A stretch of 57,339 nucleotides of DNA. Source: Lachnospiraceae bacterium (GTDB taxonomy: Bacteria > Bacillota > Clostridia > Lachnospirales > Lachnospiraceae). A program made the position numbers and the translations under genes. The notes beneath the pieces are model-generated. The model was not told where the DNA came from, did no database searches, and saw nothing but the letters and a program-made list of their open reading frames with translations. The stretch is from NCBI GenBank assembly GCA_022768825.1, contig JALEJB010000228.1, positions 1 through 57,339 on the forward strand. Reading direction: 5' to 3'. Of this stretch, positions 1 to 7,728 are shown one piece after another (the stretch's first letter is position 1; each line of letters begins with the position of its first letter).

Positions 1-990
1 TGTGATCTGCAGGAGGTTGCCTACAATGCATTGGGACAGCGGGATGGCGCCGTAGTTGCGATAGAGCCCGAGACCGGAAAAATTCTTGCAATGGTTTCCA
101 AACCGGATTACGATCCGAATACGATCGTATCTGACTGGGAGACATTAAATGAGGACGAGAATTCCAGTCTTTTAAATCGTGCCACGTCCGGTTTATATCC
201 GCCGGGAAGTACCTTCAAGATCGCAACAACTCTGGAATATATCAGAGAGCATCCGACGAATTACAATGATTTTGACTATCATTGTACTGGGAGTATCACC
301 AGTGACAACTATACGATCCATTGCTTTGGCGGGTCGGTTCACGGGCAGCTTGATCTTGGCAGTGCTTTTGCAAAATCATGTAACACCGCTTTCTCTGATA
401 TTGGTCTGCAATTAGATCTGGATCAATATGCAAAAACGGTGGACGGATTACTGTTAAACGGGAAAAGTCCGGGAAAGATAAACAGTGCAAAGAACCGGTT
501 TGTATTGGAAAAAGGTGCCGGTGACAGTGAGATCATGGCGACGGCCATTGGTCAGGGAAATACCCTGGTGACACCTTATTCAATGGCACTGCTCGTCAGT
601 GCGATCCGAAATAAAGGAACACTGATGACGCCTTATCTTCTGGATCATATCGAAAGTGACAGCGGTCAGGTGGTAGAGAGCTTTCAGCCTGTGGAATACA
701 AAAATCTGATGACGAAGAAAGAGGCTAAAATCTTAAGAAAATATATGCGGCAGGTGGTGCTGGATGGAACAGCAAAAGCACTAAATACAACGGATTATAC
801 GGCGGCAGGAAAAACCGGCTCAGCCGAGTTTGGGACGAATAAAGGAGAGAGTCATGCCTGGTTTGTGGGATATGCTTCCAAAAAAGGACAAGGGAGCATT
901 GCCGTTGCAGTCATGGTGGAAGGTGCCGGTAATGGTGGAACAGTAGCCGTTCCGATTGCAAAGCAGTTATTTGACGAATATTATAAATAA
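1..990 (+). CDS. Class B penicillin-binding protein, transpeptidase domain (5' end outside window)
   Basis: The open frame is already running at base 1, so the gene begins upstream; 329 residues of its C-terminal part are visible. It carries the three active-site motifs of penicillin-binding transpeptidases: SxxK as STFK in 'GLYPPGSTFK', SxN as SCN, and KTG as 'AGKTGSAE'. The protein would cross-link peptidoglycan outside the membrane. The short stretch before the catalytic domain ('DLQEVAYNALG') is typical of PbpA/FtsI-like proteins of Gram-positive bacteria, which often follow an ftsW/rodA gene. The N-terminal anchor and dimerisation domain are missing from view, so elongation versus division role cannot be decided. 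A separate promoter follows for the next gene. Confidence 0.93.
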   Translation, partial: CDLQEVAYNALGQRDGAVVAIEPETGKILAMVSKPDYDPNTIVSDWETLNEDENSSLLNRATSGLYPPGSTFKIATTLEYIREHPTNYNDFDYHCTGSITSDNYTIHCFGGSVHGQLDLGSAFAKSCNTAFSDIGLQLDLDQYAKTVDGLLLNGKSPGKINSAKNRFVLEKGAGDSEIMATAIGQGNTLVTPYSMALLVSAIRNKGTLMTPYLLDHIESDSGQVVESFQPVEYKNLMTKKEAKILRKYMRQVVLDGTAKALNTTDYTAAGKTGSAEFGTNKGESHAWFVGYASKKGQGSIAVAVMVEGAGNGGTVAVPIAKQLFDEYYK

Positions 991-1026
991 ATGTACTGTA
1001 CCGTGTTACCTCTTTACCACAGAAAA

Positions 1027-1055
1027 TTGACAGTGAGACATAGAATCTATATAAC
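1027..1055 (+). promoter_or_regulatory. Sigma-A type promoter for the OPT transporter gene
   Basis: TTGACA (1027-1032), a 17-bp spacer, then TATAAC (1050-1055). The start codon follows about 35 bases later behind an AGGGGG ribosome binding site at 1076-1081. Confidence 0.65.
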
Positions 1056-1089
1056 TCAAACATACAAATAAACAAAGGGGGTTAGATTG

Positions 1090-2976
1090 ATGTCTAACGA
1101 AAAGGAATTTGAGCCATATATTCCTGCCGATAAGGTGCTCCCTGAATTGACAGTCGTATCGATTGTTTTGGGCGTGCTTTTGGCAATTATATTTGGTGGA
1201 GCAAATGCATATTTAGGACTTCGTGTAGGTATGACCGTATCTGCATCGATTCCGGCAGCGGTTATCTCAATGGGAATCTGCAGAGTAATCTTACGCAGAG
1301 ATTCGATTTTAGAGAATAACATGGTTCAGACGATCGGTTCCGCAGGAGAGTCTGTGGCAGCCGGTGCGATTTTTACAATGCCGGCATTGTTTATGTGGGC
1401 GGGAGAAGGAAGCATGAGTAATCCTTCACTTGTGGAAATTGCATTGATCACATTAATTGGTGGTGTACTTGGCGTACTGTTTATGATTCCGCTTCGAAGT
1501 GCCTTGATTGTGAAAGAACATGGTGTGCTTCCATATCCGGAAGGAACCGCGTGTGCGGAAGTACTTCTTGCCGGTGAGGCCGGAGGTGCGAAAGCAAGTA
1601 CCGTATTTACCGGACTTGGTGTCGCAGCTATCTACAAGTTTATTACAGACGGCTTGGCAGTATTCCCAAGTGAAGTTGACTTCTCTTTTAAAAAGTATAA
1701 GGGCTCAGGTATTGGCATGGACGTTCTTCCGGCCTTGCTGGGTGTCGGCTATATCTGTGGAGCCAAGGTTTCTTCTTACCTGTTTGCTGGCGCGACATTG
1801 GGTTGGTTTGTGATCATGCCAATGATCGTATTGTTCGGTGGAGATGCGACACTGTATCCGGCGACGGCACCAATTTCAGAGTTATCTACCTTCCAGATCT
1901 GGGGAAGCTATCTGCGCTATATCGGAGCCGGAGCTGTTGCATGTGGCGGTATCTTAAGCCTGATCAAATCATTACCACTGATTGTAAAGACCTTTAAAGA
2001 AACATTCAAAGGTCTTGGCGTAAAATCCGGTGATGATACGAGAACCGGACGTGATCTTCCGATTCCGTTTGTTGTGCTGGTGATTGGTATTCTTGCAATT
2101 TTGATGTGGCTGATTCCTGCGATTCCTGTGAATTTTGTGGGAGCAATCTTCATTATCATTGTTGGATTTTTCTTTGCAACTGTTTCATCAAGAATGGTTG
2201 GTCTGGTAGGAAGCTCCAACAATCCGGGATCCGGTATGGCAATCGCGACACTCTTGATCGCAACGATTCTGTTAAAAGCCACCGGTATGATCGGATATGC
2301 CGGTATGGCAAGTGCAATCGCAATCGGTTCGGTGATCTGTATCATTGCAGCAGTTGCTGGAGATACATCACAGGATTTAAAAACCGGATATATTGTAGGA
2401 TCTACTCCGAAAAAACAGCAGATTGGTGAGTTGATCGGTGTAGTAGCTTCGGCTCTTGCAATCGGCGGAATTCTCTATTTATTAAATGCAGCTTGGGGAT
2501 ATGGAACGGACAAACTTCCGGCTCCACAGGCAACACTGATGAAGATGGTTGTGGAAGGAGTCATGGGTGGAAACCTCCCGTGGACTTTGATCTTTGCGGG
2601 AGCAGCCATTGCGATTGTAGTAGAGATTCTTGGAATGCCGGTACTTCCTTTTGCAATCGGTTTATATCTGCCGATCCACTTGAGCACACCGCTGATGGTT
2701 GGTGGTCTGATCCGCTGGTTCTTTGAACGCAAGAAGGAAAATAAGGAAGGCGTTGACCGCGGTGTGTTATACGCATCCGGATTGATCGCAGGAGAAGGAT
2801 TGGTTGGAATTTTGCTGGCTGTCTTTGCAGTGATTCCAATGGGCGAAGATACTTTTGCAGCATTCCTGACAAAACTGTTACCGATTCATCTGGGAAATGC
2901 CGGTGGTCTGGTGTTCTTTGCGATCCTTGCGGCTACACTGGTTTATGTGGTTGCGCACAAAAAGAAAACAAAATAA
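1090..2976 (+). CDS. OPT family oligopeptide transporter
   Basis: A 629-residue-class polytopic membrane protein with many hydrophobic segments along its whole length. The N-terminal part ('GGANAYLGLRVGMTVSASIP') is the signature region of the oligopeptide transporter (OPT) family, and 'PYPEGTACAEVL' is another conserved family segment. OPT proteins import small peptides, and in some cases metal chelates, using the proton gradient; the substrate cannot be read from sequence. The ATG at 1090 is preferred over an in-frame TTG at 1087 because the AGGGGG site lies 8 bases before it. The gene is monocistronic, between its own promoter and a terminator at 2990. It may supply peptides to PepD encoded nearby, but that link is inference. 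Confidence 0.93.
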   Translation: MSNEKEFEPYIPADKVLPELTVVSIVLGVLLAIIFGGANAYLGLRVGMTVSASIPAAVISMGICRVILRRDSILENNMVQTIGSAGESVAAGAIFTMPALFMWAGEGSMSNPSLVEIALITLIGGVLGVLFMIPLRSALIVKEHGVLPYPEGTACAEVLLAGEAGGAKASTVFTGLGVAAIYKFITDGLAVFPSEVDFSFKKYKGSGIGMDVLPALLGVGYICGAKVSSYLFAGATLGWFVIMPMIVLFGGDATLYPATAPISELSTFQIWGSYLRYIGAGAVACGGILSLIKSLPLIVKTFKETFKGLGVKSGDDTRTGRDLPIPFVVLVIGILAILMWLIPAIPVNFVGAIFIIIVGFFFATVSSRMVGLVGSSNNPGSGMAIATLLIATILLKATGMIGYAGMASAIAIGSVICIIAAVAGDTSQDLKTGYIVGSTPKKQQIGELIGVVASALAIGGILYLLNAAWGYGTDKLPAPQATLMKMVVEGVMGGNLPWTLIFAGAAIAIVVEILGMPVLPFAIGLYLPIHLSTPLMVGGLIRWFFERKKENKEGVDRGVLYASGLIAGEGLVGILLAVFAVIPMGEDTFAAFLTKLLPIHLGNAGGLVFFAILAATLVYVVAHKKKTK

Positions 2977-2989
2977 TTTTTTACGGAAA

Positions 2990-3022
2990 AATGGCATCCA
3001 AAGTCGGATGCCATTTGTATTT
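2990..3022 (+). terminator. Rho-independent terminator after OPT transporter
   Basis: Perfect 10-bp stem AATGGCATCC (2990-2999) / GGATGCCATT (3006-3015) with a six-base loop, followed by TGTATTTT. Confidence 0.75.
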
Positions 3023-3038
3023 TGGCTGAAAGTTGTTT

Positions 3039-3264
3039 ATACTGAATATATAGAGAATTGCGAAACTCATGAATCATGTAGATAGGGAATACGTAGTCAC
3101 ATGTATCTGACAGGTACTTTGGAGCGGCTGGTACTTGGCGACCGTAGTTTGGTCGCTTATGTACCATTGCCAGCGACAAGTAGCGAGAGCGTGCCTGTGA
3201 TACATGTGCTCGTATGACCTGAACGGAAACTGAAATTGAGTTTCGTAAACACCTGATACTGAAT
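3039..3264. repeat. Nested palindromic element flanked by 9-bp direct repeats; candidate structured RNA or miniature transposable element
   Basis: No gene is supported between 2977 and 3285. The sequence ATACTGAAT occurs at 3039-3047 and again at 3256-3264. Between the copies are nested inverted repeats: an outer 9-bp pair CGAAACTCA (3061-3069) / TGAGTTTCG (3237-3245); a middle stem of 10 bp, CACATGTATC (3098-3107) / GATACATGTG (3199-3208), extended inward by ACAGG (3110-3114) / CCTGT (3194-3198); and an inner hairpin GGTAC (3130-3134) / GTACC (3161-3165) enclosing GCGACC (3138-3143) / GGTCGC (3151-3156). The layout fits a small non-coding element, either a dispersed repeat with target duplication or a folded RNA leader for the PqqD-like gene that follows. 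No second copy was found in this window. Confidence 0.5.
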
Positions 3265-3285
3265 GTAACAGGAAAGGGGATCAGC

Positions 3286-3633
3286 ATGAAAAAGAAAGCA
3301 GATAATTTTGTGGATTATATTCCAAAACACAATTCATTATATGAATATCGGGAGAACGAACAAGGCAACATAGAAGTAAAAATGATCAATCGCGGGTTAT
3401 TTAACCGGATTGCGCAAATTTTTTTCAGGAGGCCAAAAGTCAGCTGGATCGAGCTGCCCGGCATGGGTTCTTTTGTATGGAGACAGATGGACGGAAAAAA
3501 AACAGTATACGAAATTGGACAGGAGATGAAAAAAGCGTATGGGGATGAGGCAGAGCCTCTGTATGAAAAATTATGTACGTATATTAAATCCCTGCATAAC
3601 ATGTGTTTTATCGTATATGAAAATAGAAAGTAG
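3286..3633 (+). CDS. PqqD-family protein (orphan)
   Basis: 115 residues. The central segment 'ELPGMGSFVWRQMDGKKTV' followed by 'EIGQEM' is the recognisable core of the PqqD / RiPP-recognition-element-like fold, in which a small winged-helix protein holds a peptide for a modifying enzyme. The N-terminal 50 residues are basic and not recognised. No precursor peptide and no SPASM radical SAM enzyme is encoded beside it, so a role in peptide modification is not supported here; free-standing PqqD-like proteins of unknown function are common in Clostridia. The start follows AGGAAAGGGG at 3271-3280. The palindromic element ends only about 20 bases upstream and may be part of its leader. A perfect palindrome GAAACGTTTC (3641-3650) lies just after it, before pepD. 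Confidence 0.7.
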   Translation: MKKKADNFVDYIPKHNSLYEYRENEQGNIEVKMINRGLFNRIAQIFFRRPKVSWIELPGMGSFVWRQMDGKKTVYEIGQEMKKAYGDEAEPLYEKLCTYIKSLHNMCFIVYENRK

Positions 3634-3677
3634 ATAATAGGAAACGTTTCAGAACCAGAAAAATAGGAGAATTTCAA

Positions 3678-5135
3678 ATGGGAGTATTATCAGAGTTAGA
3701 GCCAAAAAAGGTGTTTCAGTATTTTGAGGAAATATGCAGTATTCCTCATCCATCTTATAAGGAAAAGAAAATCAGTGACTATCTGGTCAGTTTTGCAAAA
3801 GAGCATCACCTGGAATATATGCAGGATGAACTGTACAATGTGATCATGATCGCACCGGCAACTTCCGGATATGAGAACGAGGAACCGATCATCATTCAGG
3901 GACATATGGATATGGTTTGTGAAAAAACATCTGATTGTACGATCGATTTTGAAAATGACGGTCTGACCCTGCAGATTGACGGGGATGATGTGACCGCGCA
4001 GGGAACAACACTGGGCGGAGACGACGGGATTGCCGTGGCTTATGCCCTTGCCATTCTCGATTCGCCGGAAGTTGCACATCCAAAGCTGGAAGTGATCATC
4101 ACAGTTTCCGAAGAAGTCGGCATGGAAGGAGCCAGGGGGATTGACACATCCATGCTTGAGGGCCATAAGCTTTTAAATATTGATTCCGAAAATGAAGGTG
4201 TCATGACAGTCAGCTGTGCAGGCGGAAACAGTACCGTGGTGAAGCTTCCGGTCCGTTATGAAGCGATGACCGGACAGCGCATGATCCTCAATATTGACGG
4301 CTGTATGGGTGGACATTCCGGTGTAGAGATCGATCAGGGAAGATCCAATCCGAATCTGTCGATGGGGCGTCTCATGCTTGCATTAAAAAATGAGCACATT
4401 CATTTTGCTCTTTCTGAATTATCCGGTGGGGCAAAACAGAATGCGATTCCAAGACAGGCAAAGGCAGCAATCATCACAAATGATGCGAAACGTGCAGAAC
4501 GGATCGTACAAAGTGTATTTGAGGAAGTGAAAAATGAATACCGGACCGCTGATCCGGGTATGAAGCTGACCATTGAAGTGCAGGACGAAGTAACAGCCGA
4601 TGTTGTGACATCTGAAGATTTTGAAAAACTGCTGTTGCTGTTAAATCATCTTCCGAGAGGCATACAGGCGATGAGCATGGATATCCGGGGACTTGTGGAG
4701 ACATCATTAAATCTTGGTATTTTGCGTCTCGAACCTGCGCAATGTGTATATGAATTTGCTGTTCGAAGCTCTGTTGCCACAGCCAGAGATGAAGTGACCG
4801 GACGGATCCGGCAGTTAGCCGGATATGTGGGTGCAACAGTGGAAGTGACCGGAGTCTATCCGCCCTGGGAATTCAAAAAGGATTCGGTGCTTCGCGAGGA
4901 TGCCATCCGATTATATCAGGAGATGTATGGCAGCGAGCCGGTTGTGGAGGCAATTCATGCGGGATTGGAGTGTGGACTTCTGGCAGGCAAGATCCCGGAC
5001 TTAGATGCGATTTCAATTGGACCGGACATCAAAGATATTCATACCACCGAGGAGGCATTGTCGATTTCCTCTACCAAACGTGTTTATGAATATATTTTAC
5101 GTCTTCTGGCAATGAGACATTCTACTTTGGATTAG
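3678..5135 (+). CDS. pepD: Aminoacyl-histidine dipeptidase (M20C family)
   Basis: 485 residues, the usual length for PepD. This cytosolic zinc metallopeptidase cleaves Xaa-His and other dipeptides. The M20 metal-site motifs are in order: 'QGHMDMVCE' (first His and the following Asp), 'GGDDGIAVA' (bridging Asp), 'SEEVGMEGA' (catalytic Glu and ligand Glu) and, near the C terminus, a segment 'IHAGLECG' with the last ligands. The lid domain inserted around residues 190-380 is present. The ATG is preceded by AGGAG at 3666-3670. It stands 44 bases after the PqqD-like gene without a visible terminator, so the two may be co-transcribed. Confidence 0.95.
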   Translation: MGVLSELEPKKVFQYFEEICSIPHPSYKEKKISDYLVSFAKEHHLEYMQDELYNVIMIAPATSGYENEEPIIIQGHMDMVCEKTSDCTIDFENDGLTLQIDGDDVTAQGTTLGGDDGIAVAYALAILDSPEVAHPKLEVIITVSEEVGMEGARGIDTSMLEGHKLLNIDSENEGVMTVSCAGGNSTVVKLPVRYEAMTGQRMILNIDGCMGGHSGVEIDQGRSNPNLSMGRLMLALKNEHIHFALSELSGGAKQNAIPRQAKAAIITNDAKRAERIVQSVFEEVKNEYRTADPGMKLTIEVQDEVTADVVTSEDFEKLLLLLNHLPRGIQAMSMDIRGLVETSLNLGILRLEPAQCVYEFAVRSSVATARDEVTGRIRQLAGYVGATVEVTGVYPPWEFKKDSVLREDAIRLYQEMYGSEPVVEAIHAGLECGLLAGKIPDLDAISIGPDIKDIHTTEEALSISSTKRVYEYILRLLAMRHSTLD

Positions 5136-5142
5136 AGCCAAC

Positions 5143-5209
5143 TTGCATTATCAACCAAAAACGTGTATACTTGTAACAGATTTTAGTTTTTGGTCGGAAT
5201 CAGTTCCGA
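5143..5209 (+). promoter_or_regulatory. Promoter and double-hairpin leader of the Nudix gene
   Basis: TTGCAT (5143-5148), 17-bp spacer, TATACT (5166-5171). A 9-bp inverted repeat ACCAAAAAC (5154-5162) / GTTTTTGGT (5186-5194) overlaps the promoter, and a tight hairpin TCGGAA-TCAG-TTCCGA (5194-5209) lies 14 bases before the AGGAGG site. The first could be an operator; the second could affect message stability or translation. Both roles are inferred. Confidence 0.45.
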
Positions 5210-5235
5210 GCATTGACCACACAGGAGGGATTGCC

Positions 5236-5688
5236 ATGATCGAAGCAACAAGCTGTGGTGGTGTGGTAATATTTCGAGGAAAGGTATTGGTACTTTATAA
5301 GAATTATCGCAATAAGTATGAAGGCTGGGTTCTCCCGAAAGGAACCGTAGAAGAAGGCGAGGAATTTAAAGAGACAGCTTCCAGAGAGGTCAAAGAAGAG
5401 GCCGGAGTGGATGCTGCAATTATAAAGTATGTAGGAAAAAGTCAATATACCTTTAACGTGCCTGAGGATACGGTAAAAAAAGATGTGCACTGGTATCTGA
5501 TGATGGCAAACAGCTATTACAGCAAACCACAACAGGAAGAATATTTTGTAGACAGTGGGTATTATAAATTTCATGAGGCTTATCATTTATTGAAATTTAA
5601 CAATGAAAAGCAGATTCTTGAACGCGCATACAATGAGTATCTGGATCTCAAGAAAAGTAATTTGTGGGGCAGCTGTAAATATTTTTAA
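5236..5688 (+). CDS. Nudix hydrolase
   Basis: 150 residues when started at the ATG at 5236, which has AGGAGG at 5223-5228; the open frame reaches 93 bases further but that part overlaps the promoter and hairpins. The Nudix box GX5EX7REXXEEXG is complete around residues 37-60 ('GTVEEGEEF' then 'SREVKEEAG'). Such enzymes hydrolyse nucleoside diphosphates linked to another group, with Mg2+ at the glutamates. The N-terminal 'GGVVIF' and 'GWVLPKGTVEEGE' resemble the Ap4A-hydrolase/MutT-like branch, but substrate is not determinable. It is followed 13 bases later by an uncharacterised gene and then the DUF2953-GerW pair. Confidence 0.9.
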   Translation: MIEATSCGGVVIFRGKVLVLYKNYRNKYEGWVLPKGTVEEGEEFKETASREVKEEAGVDAAIIKYVGKSQYTFNVPEDTVKKDVHWYLMMANSYYSKPQQEEYFVDSGYYKFHEAYHLLKFNNEKQILERAYNEYLDLKKSNLWGSCKYF

Positions 5689-5701
5689 GAGGATACACCG
5701 T

Positions 5702-6043
5702 ATGATTTGGTATAGTGATCTATTTGTGGGAGAAAGTGTTGCGCACAAACAAAAGAGCATCATTCGTAAGGTGAAACGTCGCAGTGCATGTAACTTCGCA
5801 TATTTACTAGCGCTTTCAACAAATACAGATAATATCATGGACATTTTATCCTGCCAGGTCGTTCGAAGGAAGCATTATCCGACAAAGGATCTGTTCATCA
5901 TCGGATTGGCAGGTGATTATGAGGAGGCCTGCGAACTGGCCGGTCAGATCATAAGCAGTGTCTATCAGGCGACAGGAGATTTTAAATTAAGGGATATGAT
6001 CAAACAAACACACAACGGTGACAGAGAGGGTGGGAGCATATGA
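5702..6043 (+). CDS. Conserved-looking hypothetical protein
   Basis: 113 residues from the ATG at 5702, with AAGAGG ten bases before it. I do not recognise a family. It is a soluble protein with a basic segment near the N terminus ('HKQKSIIRKVKRR') and a central hydrophobic strand ('DLFIIGLAGDYEEA') followed by a likely amphipathic helix. The stop overlaps the next start as ATGA at 6040-6043, so it is translationally coupled to the DUF2953 protein and belongs to the same operon as the sporulation gene downstream. A longer open frame begins at 5603 inside the Nudix gene, but has no ribosome binding site. Function unknown; coupling suggests a role linked to DUF2953/GerW, which is inference. Confidence 0.8.
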   Translation: MIWYSDLFVGESVAHKQKSIIRKVKRRSACNFAYLLALSTNTDNIMDILSCQVVRRKHYPTKDLFIIGLAGDYEEACELAGQIISSVYQATGDFKLRDMIKQTHNGDREGGSI

Positions 6044-6975
6044 TCAGTATTGTACTTACCGTCTTAAAGGTCATCGGTTGGCTGCTTTTGATTTTATTGC
6101 TTCTGCTGTTGACAGTGATTTTTGCCCTTTTGTTTGTATCCGTCAAATACCGGATTGCTTTTGAAAATGAAGATCATATACAGCTTCGCTTAACGACAAG
6201 ATGGCTGTTTCCCTTTTTTTATTTGAAGGGAGCTTACCAGACCGGTGAGACAGAGGGAGAAAATCCGCAGTTTCAGATGTATCTTCTGGGATTTCGGATC
6301 GCTCCGAAAGATAAAAAAGCAAAAGAAAAAGTAAAATCGGATCGTGACGGCAGCACGGATGACGCAAGTGAGATCAGTGAACCGCAGCTCGTCGCGATGG
6401 AACAGTCATCAACAAAAAAAACGGATGAAAGAGAAAATACAACAGAATCGGATACAAAATCAGATACAAAATCAGACATAAAAGCAGAATCAGAGGCCGG
6501 CTGCGATCCGACAAACAAAGAACCGCATTCTTCGGATGAGAAAAAAAAGGCACATACGACGAAAGAGCAGGGCAGTCAGAAGCGAAAGTCGGAGTTGTTT
6601 GCTTTGCTTCGGGAAAAATATACTTCCATGAAGTCGATGATCAATGATGAAGGCAACAGACGGGCAATGCGGTTACTTTGGGCGGAGACGAAATACCTGC
6701 TGAAGCATTACGGACCGCGAACGATGCGCGGACATCTGGAATATGCAACCGGTGATCCGGCGAACACAGGACTTGTCACGGGTGCCCTCAGTTTGTGTCC
6801 GTTTGTCTATGGAAAAAAGATGGAAGTGATCCCGGATTTTGAGTCAGAAATATTTTATATCCGGGGAAATGCCTGTCTCATCGGGCATATCAGGCTTGTA
6901 CATTTATTGAAAAGCATCATCGTTCTTTTCTTTGATAAAGATATACGACGGATTGCGCATCAATTAAAAAAATAA
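6040..6975 (+). CDS. DUF2953 domain-containing membrane protein (YtfI-like)
   Basis: 311 residues. One N-terminal membrane segment (about residues 5-32) is followed by a beta-rich part, a long hydrophilic insert rich in Ser, Asp, Lys and Glu (about residues 95-180, including a short tandem repeat 'SDTKSDTKSD'), and a conserved C-terminal DUF2953 region with 'GDPANTGLVTGAL' and 'RLVHLLKSI'. In Bacillus subtilis the DUF2953 gene ytfI sits immediately before ytfJ, and the same order is seen here, since the next gene is GerW/YtfJ. The pair is linked to sporulation. The start overlaps the previous stop. The low-complexity insert is unusual in length and probably exposed. Confidence 0.85.
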   Translation: MISIVLTVLKVIGWLLLILLLLLLTVIFALLFVSVKYRIAFENEDHIQLRLTTRWLFPFFYLKGAYQTGETEGENPQFQMYLLGFRIAPKDKKAKEKVKSDRDGSTDDASEISEPQLVAMEQSSTKKTDERENTTESDTKSDTKSDIKAESEAGCDPTNKEPHSSDEKKKAHTTKEQGSQKRKSELFALLREKYTSMKSMINDEGNRRAMRLLWAETKYLLKHYGPRTMRGHLEYATGDPANTGLVTGALSLCPFVYGKKMEVIPDFESEIFYIRGNACLIGHIRLVHLLKSIIVLFFDKDIRRIAHQLKK

Positions 6976-7007
6976 TCATAAATTATTGAATCCAGGAGGA
7001 AATTAAT

Positions 7008-7430
7008 ATGGCAGATAATAACGGAACATTTCGTTCCACGGTAGAATCTTTGTTTAAAGGAATGGACAGCTTTATTTCATCCAAGACAGTTGTCGGCGAT
7101 GCGATTCATATCGGAGATACGATCATCCTTCCACTGGTGGATGTCTCTTTCGGAGTAGGAGCCGGAGCTTTTGCAAAAGAAAAATCAAATAACGCCGGCG
7201 GTGGTCTGGGTGGAAGAATTCAGCCAAGTGCCGTGCTTGTGATCCAGAACGGAAGTACCCGTCTTGTCAATGTAAAAAATCAGGATGGTGTGACAAAGAT
7301 TCTGGATATGGTTCCTGAGTTTGTCGATAAGTTTACAAGCAAAAATAAAGCAGCGGATGTGAATTCCGCAGCAAAGCAGGAAGCAGCAAAAGAAATGAAT
7401 GATTTACTGGATCAATCCGTAAATTCGTAA
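7008..7430 (+). CDS. ytfJ: GerW family sporulation protein (YtfJ)
   Basis: 140 residues. The body matches the GerW/YtfJ family: 'TVVGDAIHIGDTIILPLVDV', a glycine-rich segment 'VSFGVGAGAF', and 'IQPSAVLVIQNG', typical of these small spore proteins. In Bacillus, YtfJ is made in the forespore and GerW affects germination with some germinants. The ATG has AGGAGG nine bases before it. It is the last gene of the group that begins with the Nudix gene and is followed by a strong terminator. Presence supports the organism being a spore former. Confidence 0.92.
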   Translation: MADNNGTFRSTVESLFKGMDSFISSKTVVGDAIHIGDTIILPLVDVSFGVGAGAFAKEKSNNAGGGLGGRIQPSAVLVIQNGSTRLVNVKNQDGVTKILDMVPEFVDKFTSKNKAADVNSAAKQEAAKEMNDLLDQSVNS

Positions 7431-7448
7431 ATATGTAATATTCGTCCA

Positions 7449-7484
7449 AAAACTGACATATATATAGATATGTCAGTTTTTTTT
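7449..7484 (+). terminator. Rho-independent terminator after ytfJ
   Basis: Stem AAAACTGACATAT (7449-7461) / ATATGTCAGTTTT (7468-7480), six-base loop, then a run of T to 7484. Confidence 0.85.
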
Positions 7485-7522
7485 GCGAAAATCATACGTG
7501 AATGTATGGAGAGGGTGAAGCT

Positions 7523-7669
7523 TTGAAACGATTAATCGGATATTCCTGCTTTTGTATCGCAATCGGTATGATGTTGTCCCTGCTTTTTCAAATAAAGTTT
7601 ATTTTAATCCTGGTTATCGGCGTTTTACTTGTCGTTGGATATTTGTTGTTTTGCTCTCAGTGTAAATAA
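7523..7669 (+). CDS. Small membrane protein, 48 residues
   Basis: Not a long frame but well supported. A TTG start at 7523 follows GAGAGGGTGAAGCT, which gives a good ribosome binding site; an in-frame ATG at 7502 has none. The product begins 'MKRLIGYSCFCIAIGMM', contains two hydrophobic stretches (about residues 5-21 and 24-43) separated by one Lys, and ends 'CSQCK'. It would be a hairpin membrane protein with both ends cytosolic. It resembles short unnamed membrane proteins frequently found in Clostridia; function unknown. It has its own terminator at 7675-7694, shared with the opposing rpmB. Confidence 0.65.
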   Translation: MKRLIGYSCFCIAIGMMLSLLFQIKFILILVIGVLLVVGYLLFCSQCK

Positions 7670-7674
7670 AAATA

Positions 7675-7694
7675 GGAGTAGGAAAACCTACTCC
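7675..7694. terminator. Bidirectional terminator between small membrane gene and rpmB
   Basis: Stem GGAGTAGG (7675-7682) / CCTACTCC (7687-7694) with an AAAA loop. A-rich sequence before it and T-rich sequence after it allow termination of both converging genes. Confidence 0.75.
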
Positions 7695-7728
7695 ATTTCT
7701 TTTCTCATATTCTTATATAAAGATTGAA

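Noticed and set aside
2943-3287. Leftward 114-codon open frame across the palindromic element
   Set aside because: Runs through a terminator and the inverted repeats and has no plausible protein features.
3641-3650. GAAACGTTTC as a catabolite-responsive element before pepD
   Set aside because: Perfect palindrome, but it misses several required cre positions; noted only as a dyad.
5143-5235. N-terminal extension of the Nudix protein
   Set aside because: The added 31 codons overlap a promoter and two hairpins; AGGAGG sits before the ATG at 5236 and the family starts there.
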